Source: Paulownia fortunei
Lineage: Eukaryota; Streptophyta; Magnoliopsida; Lamiales; Paulowniaceae
Assembly (NCBI GenBank): GCA_019321725.1
Contig: CM033105.1
Coordinates: 17,887,861 to 17,951,860 of the forward strand
Length of the DNA: 64,000 bases
Direction: 5' to 3'
Notes under the pieces: generated by a model
The model's input: the letters and a program-made list of their open reading frames with translations, nothing else
Told to the model about the DNA's origin: nothing
The model's database searches: none
Made by a program: the position numbers and the translations under genes
Part shown: piece by piece, positions 57,650-64,000 of the stretch
How the letters are laid out: each line of letters begins with the position of its first letter
How positions within the stretch are numbered: the stretch's first letter is position 1

Positions 57650-58960
57650 TAATTAGTATGCAACAATAAAATGAGAATGGAATGGACATTCTCAAATTTA
57701 TTCATAAACACATGTTTACTATAATTTAGTGTTAGAAATATCAATTTTTAAAGAAATAATCATTGCTAAAAGTATGGGTTTAGTCATTCTCTCACTCCAC
57801 ATGAGTTTAATCATTTTCAATCAATTAGAAATGAACTTATATTTAAATTTGATAAAATTATAATTCTAAACTAACAAAAATATTTGATAAAAATTAAGAA
57901 TGACAACCGATCGGATTGGGTTGAGTTTGTCAAAAATTGACCCCTCAAGATTTTTATGAAGTTGAACCCAAACTCGTCTCAAACCCGAACCCGAGAGTCA
58001 GTAGGTTGGATCCATTAAACCTAATTTATAATTTTAAAAATATTAAAAAATATTTTTTTAAAAAAAATAATATCACCATAACTTTCTAAATATAAGAAAA
58101 TAATATTATTAATAAATAACTAATTATCTAACTTATATATACATGTTTTAATTTTTAAAAAAATAAATTTTTTAAATATACTTGTTACTTTTATATATTT
58201 AACTATTTATTAATTTTATATTACTATTTTGAATTTATAAAAGTATTACATTTGTATTTTTTTATGAGTACAAATATAAGATACATATGTTATATATATA
58301 TATATATACATCATATAAATACATACATAATAATTAAAAAAATATATGCAACATTCTAAGGGATTATATTAATTCGGATTTTAAAACTAAAACTTGAGAC
58401 CCATCTCGAAATCCATTTCTGATTTCAAAACCTGCCCCAAACGAGACGGGTTAAATGTGGTCCGAGTTTTACTTGGACTCATTGTATCGCTATTAAAATT
58501 GAACCAACATAAAAAATATATTTTATTTTTCTGCATGGTCTTTTTCACCTTTTTATCTCAATCTAGTTAATAATAAAAAAGAATATAAAGTAATTTTATG
58601 CGTTTGTTTTTTTAATAAAAAATATTTATATGAGTATAAGATTTTGTTTATGTTTATATATATACACATATTACAAACTCACATATACACAATATATCAA
58701 AATTAATTTTATTCTAATTTTTTTTATTGAAAGGTAATTTAGTCATCAAAATTAATTTTATTCTACTCATTCTATTTATCTCTAATTACCAATTATGGAA
58801 TTGAAATCAAATAAAAAATGACGATTTCATTCCTTCTTCATTCATTGTACATATCAAGTGTAGGAAATATTATACTCATATCATTCATTTCCTATCATCA
58901 TTTATTCCTAATTTCATTTCATTCATGTTTAATTTCATTTCTGCATACTAATCGTCCCCT
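57650..58960. mobile_element. MITE-like element with ATTAGTATGCA ends, containing a nested element
   Basis: The left end (near 57654) ATTAGTATGCAACAATAAAATG and the inverse of the right end (58956 back) ATTAGTATGCAGAAATGAAATT are close inverted repeats, followed by AATG-rich words on both sides. The right border reads CGTCCCCTTA. No coding capacity. A separate element occupies 57896-58492. Confidence 0.55.
57896..58492. mobile_element. Nested non-autonomous hAT-like element
   Basis: Begins AAGAATGACAACCG and ends CGGACTCATTG-like with ATCGCTA (inverted: TAGCGATACAATGAG). Flanked by TAAAAATT (57888-57895) and TTAAAATT (58493-58500), a 7-of-8 match expected for an 8-bp hAT duplication. GGGTTGGGT / ACCCGAACCCGAG words near the left and GACGGGT near the right. 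Confidence 0.5.
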
Positions 58961-58965
58961 TACAA

Positions 58966-59207
58966 TATAATAATTTCAAAAAGAAAGGCCGTAACATATT
59001 CTGTTCATTGATATCATTATATACAACAATACAAAAGTGTATAGAACCTAAGATTAGTCTAAATACATGACAACAATCAATTTGGAAGTTAAAAAGGAAT
59101 AAAATCAAGAAAAGATAATATCCTATACTAGTGGGATTTACAGAATAAAAAAATATAATATCCTAAACTAATGGGATTTACAGAATAAAAGAAATTGTGG
59201 CTCATCA
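58966..59207 (-). repeat. Second copia element, 3' LTR (about 240 bp)
   Basis: 58984-59055 matches 63925-64000 (AACCTATTCT / AACATATTCT, CAATACAAAAGTGTATA, AAGATTAGT). Contains a short duplication TATCCTA.ACTA.TGGGATTTACAGAATAAAA. The right border is set at CTCATCA before CGCCCCGCAGG; approximate. Confidence 0.6.
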
Positions 59208-61439
59208 CGCCCCGCAGGATGGAGGTTGAATGGACTCCAATCTTGAATTTGAGTTGCTGGAGACGAGTGGAGGACAACGGTTTCTTCAGAGCATCAGCTA
59301 ATCGATCCATTAAAGAGAAATGAGAGGCGTAGTTCACCTGACTGAACTTTATTACGGACAATGTGATAAATATAACAATGCGTTTCATCAAGAGAATGAA
59401 AAACTGGATTAGCACATACATAGGTCATCCCCACATTATCATAGAAAATTGGTGGAGATAAGGAATAGAAACTCCAACTTAAGACAGTAATGACCTAATC
59501 CAAATTACTTCAGCGGCAATGGAGGCAACAACATAATACTCTCTTTCGGTTGAGGCGAACAATTGATTTTTGTTTCTTAGAAGACCATGAGATTGAATTG
59601 TGACGTGGATGAAAAGTCATCTGGATTACCTGCCCAATCAACATCATCATAAAATGTATAAAGGTGAATTGGTGAGTGTTGACAAAGAAAGAGTCCATGA
59701 TCAATAGTGCCACATAAGTATCGACGCAGCCACCTGACTACTATCCAATGATTTGTGGTGGGCCGATGCATGAACTGTGAGAGGCGACTTATGGTGAATG
59801 TGATGTCAGAGATAGATATTAAAGACTACTAACCGTTGACCGATACTTGGAAGGGTAAGATAATGTTGTGCTACAATGATTGATGGTACGTGGTTCGGGG
59901 ACATAGGTGACTGCACAATCTTAGCATTAGCCATCTTGGTCTTGTCCAGTAGCTAATGTACATTTGTTGGGATAAAAGGAGACCAGTTGGAGTAGACAGA
60001 ACCTCAACACCAAGAAAATAGAATAAAAGTCCAAGGTCTTTAATGGAAAACGTAACAGCCAATTTAGCTACAATTTCATCAGGTAACTCCACTTTATTTC
60101 CTGTCAACACAATATCATCTACATTGACAAACAAATAAGTAATGAAACCAAATTTTTTGAAGATAGACAATGAAGTGTCTGCTTGAGAATTAACAAAGCG
60201 AGTAGAGAGAAGAAATTGGTGTAATCCATGACACCAAGCTAGGGGAGATAGTTTAATGCCATAAAGGGCTTTGCAAAGACGACATACATGAGAGGGGTGT
60301 TGTTGATCAATAAATCCAAGGGGTTGCTTCATAAAAACATCCTCTGAAAGACTGGCCATGGAGAAACGCAATGCTCATGTCAAGTTGACGTAAGGGCCAA
60401 TTAAAGAGAGTGCAAGACTAATAATATGCTGAATCGTCATTGGTTTAACAACCAGACTGAAAGTCTCATGGTAGTCAATTTTAGGTCGCTGGTGGAAGCC
60501 TTTCGTAACAACACAAGCTTTGTATCGATCAATTGACCCATCGGGCTTCTGTTTTATGCGAATTCACCTATTTACAACCGAGTACTGACCAAGTTTTGAG
60601 CACTAGTAGGAGCCACCAATTCCCAAGTGCCATTTCACACCAAGGCATAAAATTCATCAGATATTGCTTTACGTTGTTGAGGATCCTTCATTGCTTGTGT
60701 AACACAAGGCAGTTCTAAGAATACCGAGGTAGCAATAATAGTAATTCACATGGATGGTTTGAAGAGCAGGTGACCATTGAGTGTGTAATGGAAGGGTTGG
60801 GAGGAGTAGTAAGGGGTCGTGGAATTTGACTGGGAGGTGAGGCAGGATTTGGTGGGGTTATTGAAGAGACTTGAGTATGATATGGGACATTGTGGCTTAG
60901 ATTAGAAGGGAGAAGGGGTGAAGAAGATGATGACCTACTGGATGAGGTAGAGTGTGAAGGAGCCAGAGCACACAACTTAAGGCAAGGTGGATGATGGAGG
61001 TCCTTGCTAGCTTATCAGGCCTTCGATTGCATTATGATTCATCCCAATGGTTGACAGAGAGTGAGATATGATGGGGAACAAAATGGTATCATGATGACCG
61101 AGATGATGTAGGTGAGATCTCATGTGATGAACTCCTAGACATACCAGAGAGATTTCTAAGTGGAAAAGTTGACTCAACAAAGATAACATGATGGGAGACA
61201 AATATTTTATTTGTGATTGGATCTAGACAGTAACCAAAGAAGACACATGGTTTGGATTTTGGTTCCAGTTTATTAGAGGTATATATGGTTTTAACCAAGG
61301 GTAACATAGGCAGCCAAAGACTGAGTGGTTTACCAAATAACTTTTCAAATGAGGATTGAAATCCTAGATTTATCTTCGCATACGATTAATAAGATGTACC
61401 ACGGTTCCAAATACTTTTAGCCAAAATTAGATGGATATG

Positions 61440-62150
61440 GATGCATGGTGTAGTAGTGTCTAACTATGAAAATATATTCTCCACTCCTAATTGCTAAATA
61501 TGTAAAGAATGTTTACAACCAAAAATTGATTATATACAACTCATCAATACTTGATATGTCAAATCTATTTCTGGTTGTAAATATTCTGCACATAATTAGA
61601 AATTAGGAGTAGAGAATATATTTTCATAATAAGCTCCTATAGTTTAAGCTATCAATGATATAGAATTTGTCTCTCTCATTTATTTCCTATGCTCGCACAT
61701 CCCGTGAAGCATGGAACATTCTTGCTAGCACTTACCAAACCTTCTCGTAGATGAATTAATCAGTTGAAAGAAGATCTCATTCTTCTTACAAAAGGCACTC
61801 AACCAATTACTGACTATATGCAAAGAGCCAAGGTCATTGCCGATAAACTTTCCATGATGAACGATCCTATTGACATACATGATCTCACACTAAAGATCTT
61901 GGTGGTGTTGATGAGAAATATATCTAACTCATCAATAGTTGACAGTTTCCTTAATAGTGTCAGATCGGTTTTGACAATATGTCGATAATGACATTCACAA
62001 TACCATTTTATTCTAGCACATGTAGAGTGGTAAGGTGTGCGATACCAGATTTGGCTAGGTAATCTTTTAAGGCAATGTATTCGCCCATCCCCCCTTATCA
62101 ATGTATAATTGAACAATAAGACAAATGAAATATTTTTCAATTAGAGATTT
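61440..62150 (+). mobile_element. Inverted insertion carrying a plus-strand copia gag fragment
   Basis: Within minus-strand integrase, 61690-61920 reads on the plus strand TSREAWNILASTYQTF and, at 61764 on, LKEDLILLTKGTQPITDYMQ then DLTLKIL, the same gag domain as 63210-63758 but from another copy. A hairpin (61465-61521 with 61572-61628) marks its left part. Either a nested copia piece or an inversion. Confidence 0.75.
61465..61628. repeat. 57-bp inverted repeat with 50-bp loop
   Basis: 61465-61521 and 61572-61628 are reverse complements with about seven mismatches (outer end TATGAAAATATATTCTC, inner end TTTACAACCA). Confidence 0.9.
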
Positions 62151-63900
62151 GAAACGTATAAAAATTAAACATCATGAACATCAAATTTCCTTTGAAGTGG
62201 GTAAAACTATATATTTCGTAAAGTGGTCAACAAAAATAAGGTAATATTTATTTCCATGAAAAGATTCAACAAGAGCACACCACACATCAAAATAAACAAG
62301 TTGCAAAGGAGAGGTACTAGACAAGGACGATTCATAAACATGAATTGTAGAAAAAAAGCTTAAGACTACTAGTAGATATTTGACAAGACTTAGAAGACAC
62401 TAAATGGTTTAGAACTTTTGAAGATGAATGGCCAAGGCGATTGTGCCAATCAGAAAGTGGAGCTCGAACTGATGAGAGTGCAATCAAGGGCTTGGAGGTC
62501 ACGATAAAGGCCTGCCACTCATAGACACCACATTTAGTTTTGCCATTCAGAAGAGTTGATCAGTCTTTAGGTCCTTCACTAGAAAATAGTGAGGTAAGAA
62601 CCAAATAAAGACATTATTAGATAAACAAAATTATGACACAAATATCTAGTTGTATTTCATGTTAGGAACACTGACGACATTTGATAATGTAAAAGGTCCA
62701 GGGGGAGAGGAGTGAGGGGAGGATCCTGTATGAGTGATATTGAGACCAATACCATCACCGATAATAATATCATCATGGCCAGTGTCGTCAGAGTGTAGCG
62801 AGAGATTACTGAGGTTACTCGTGACATGGTGGGATGCAAAGGAGTTCGATAGTCATTTAGAAGCAGATAGTGCAGGTGAAGAGACGAAATGTGCTTGAGG
62901 TGTGCAGGTACTTGATGGTAGAAGGGTCGGTTATTAGGTGCATGAGTCTAGGCAATATACTTGAAAGTTGAGCATTTCTTGGCCAAGTGGCCCTGTTGGC
63001 CACAAAGTCGGCTGAAACCTTTATATGGCCAAGAGGTATACTGGCGGTTGTTATAGGATTTAGAGGTGTTCAGATTGGGGTATTATTGATTTGTGAGGCT
63101 GGGGTTGGGAGATCGAGGGTTATATGAAGAAAGATGAGGGTTTGGTTGGCAAGTGTGTAGCATAGGTTTTGTGGCTACATTGCCAGTGGCTGGAAAGTGG
63201 GTCATTTTCTCATTCGTACGATTTTGTTATAGTTACGCCTATGAAAGAACTCGAGTTTTCTCGAGCTTTGACAACATCAGCCAAGCTAAAATAATCACCA
63301 CCAAGACCATTAAGAATTTTTAGAGTGAGTACATCTGCATCATATGGAGCACTCATAAAAGATAGCCCATCACTATAAGACTTGGCGAGTTGCGTATATT
63401 CAGTGATAGATTTGGTGCCTTCAGAAAAGTGATCTAGTGCACCTCTAAGTTGCAAGATACGCCCACGAGATGATTTGGCATAAGTGTTGAGTAGTACAGT
63501 CCATGCTTCTATGGATGTCTTAGTGGTTGCGATGAACAGAATAAAGTTCAGAGAGATAGAACTAATGATTACATTTAAAAGAAGTTGATCTTGGCGAATC
63601 CAAAATGGGTAAGCCGGAATAATGGATGAACCAGTGGTGTTCATGATAATTGGAGAAGGGCATGGGTGGGAGCCATCAATTAATGAAGTCGAAGAGGTCG
63701 CAGTCAATAAGGACAGTGTTAAATTACATGCACCAAGCATAATAGTTGTTTTGAGCAACCTTGATAGGTGTTTGGGCTGTTACGTTAATAGTGATGAGTT
63801 GTGAGGGGTTGTCATTAGTGTGGATAATGGTTGTTGGAGTAGCTAAAGTGGTTGAAGACTCTATGTTAGCCATGACATGATCTTCTCGTGAGAGAAGGGA

Positions 63901-63911
63901 GGCTAATACCA
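63901..63911 (-). other. Copia primer-binding site
   Basis: Minus strand TGGTATTAGCC, the start of an initiator tRNA-Met site (TGGTATCAGAGC) with changes, just upstream of gag. Confidence 0.6.
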
Positions 63912-64000
63912 TATACTAGTTTGAAAAGACCTTAACCTATTCTATTCATTCATATCATTTATATGCATCAATACAAAAGTGTATAAAACTGAAGATTAGT
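63912..64000 (-). repeat. Second copia 5' LTR, cut by the window edge
   Basis: Matches 58966-59055. The rest lies to the right of the window. Confidence 0.65.

Larger units (their letters stand above)
59208..63873 (-). pseudogene. Second copia gag-pol, rearranged and broken
   Basis: Gag starts MANIESSTTLATPT at 63873, with the UBN2-type gag domain on 63210-63758 (LTLKILNGLGGDYFSL). A zinc knuckle near 63010-62970 reads SRLCGQQGHLAKKC, the first Cys replaced. Integrase VESFHGNKYYLIFVDHFTKY is near 62270-62180 and its C-terminal part PCVFFGYCLDPI at 61089-61307. Reverse transcriptase is at 59871-60371 (VCRLCKALYGIKLSPLAW), with NVDD in place of YVDD. RNase H at 59577-59771 (MHRPTTNHW, DWAGNPDD) ends near VHSTSILRGV. 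Many stops. The integrase is split by the insertion at 61440-62150. Confidence 0.88.

Noticed and set aside
1..64000. CRISPR array, bacterial operon or phage-type defence system
   Set aside because: Repeats are transposon ends, LTRs or simple repeats; genes have plant introns; no spaced identical repeats of CRISPR type.

Overview
The window looks like nuclear chromosomal DNA of a flowering plant, a eudicot and probably an asterid (the lineage is inference). It is very AT-rich, has introns with plant-type GT/AG borders, and is dominated by transposable elements with a few genes between them. A run of exactly 100 N (15374-15473) shows it comes from a scaffold with a gap.

Genes. I can support two complete host genes: a class II KNOX homeobox gene of the KNAT3/4/5 type (minus strand, six exons, 10073-15084, 385 codons) and a UDP-glycosyltransferase of UGT74 type (minus strand, two exons, 40273-42222, 464 codons). 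Four others are partial or damaged: a small GCGCF-type plant gene (7106-7563, plus) with a one-base frameshift; the last exon of a chloroplast-type cyclophilin (18069-18277, plus) just beyond the gap; a RING-H2 fragment lacking its last zinc ligand (39684-40009, plus); and an orphan terminal exon of unknown identity (57437-57577, minus).

Layout. 1-6.1 kb: an LTR, a short CACTA element inside an old copia relic, a decayed gypsy LTR/PBS, and a foldback Mutator-like element with a 10-bp target duplication. 6.1-9 kb: the small stress-type gene and a partial duplicate of its 3' flank. 9-15.1 kb: the KNOX gene. 15.4-18.3 kb: gap and cyclophilin 3' end. 18.3-25.7 kb: MITE-like and tandem repeats, a gypsy 3' LTR with polypurine tract, and a broken hAT transposase. 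25.7-34.4 kb: a fairly young copia element on the minus strand with one truncated LTR. 35.2-38.7 kb: an older deletion derivative of the same copia family. 39-42.3 kb: a hAT MITE with clear 8-bp target duplication, the RING fragment and the UGT gene. 46-47.2 kb: a decayed Helitron helicase. 47.8-51.3 kb: a degenerate array of roughly 250-bp repeats. 52.7-55.1 kb: a gypsy gag with 5' LTR. 57.4-59 kb: the orphan exon and two nested MITE-like elements. 59-64 kb: a second copia family on the minus strand whose integrase is interrupted by an inverted gag piece and a 57-bp hairpin.

The genes do not form a pathway. KNOX is a transcription factor, the cyclophilin a chloroplast folding enzyme, the UGT a cytosolic glucosyltransferase; they are independent neighbours separated by transposons. 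No CRISPR array, operon, tRNA or rRNA gene was recognised.
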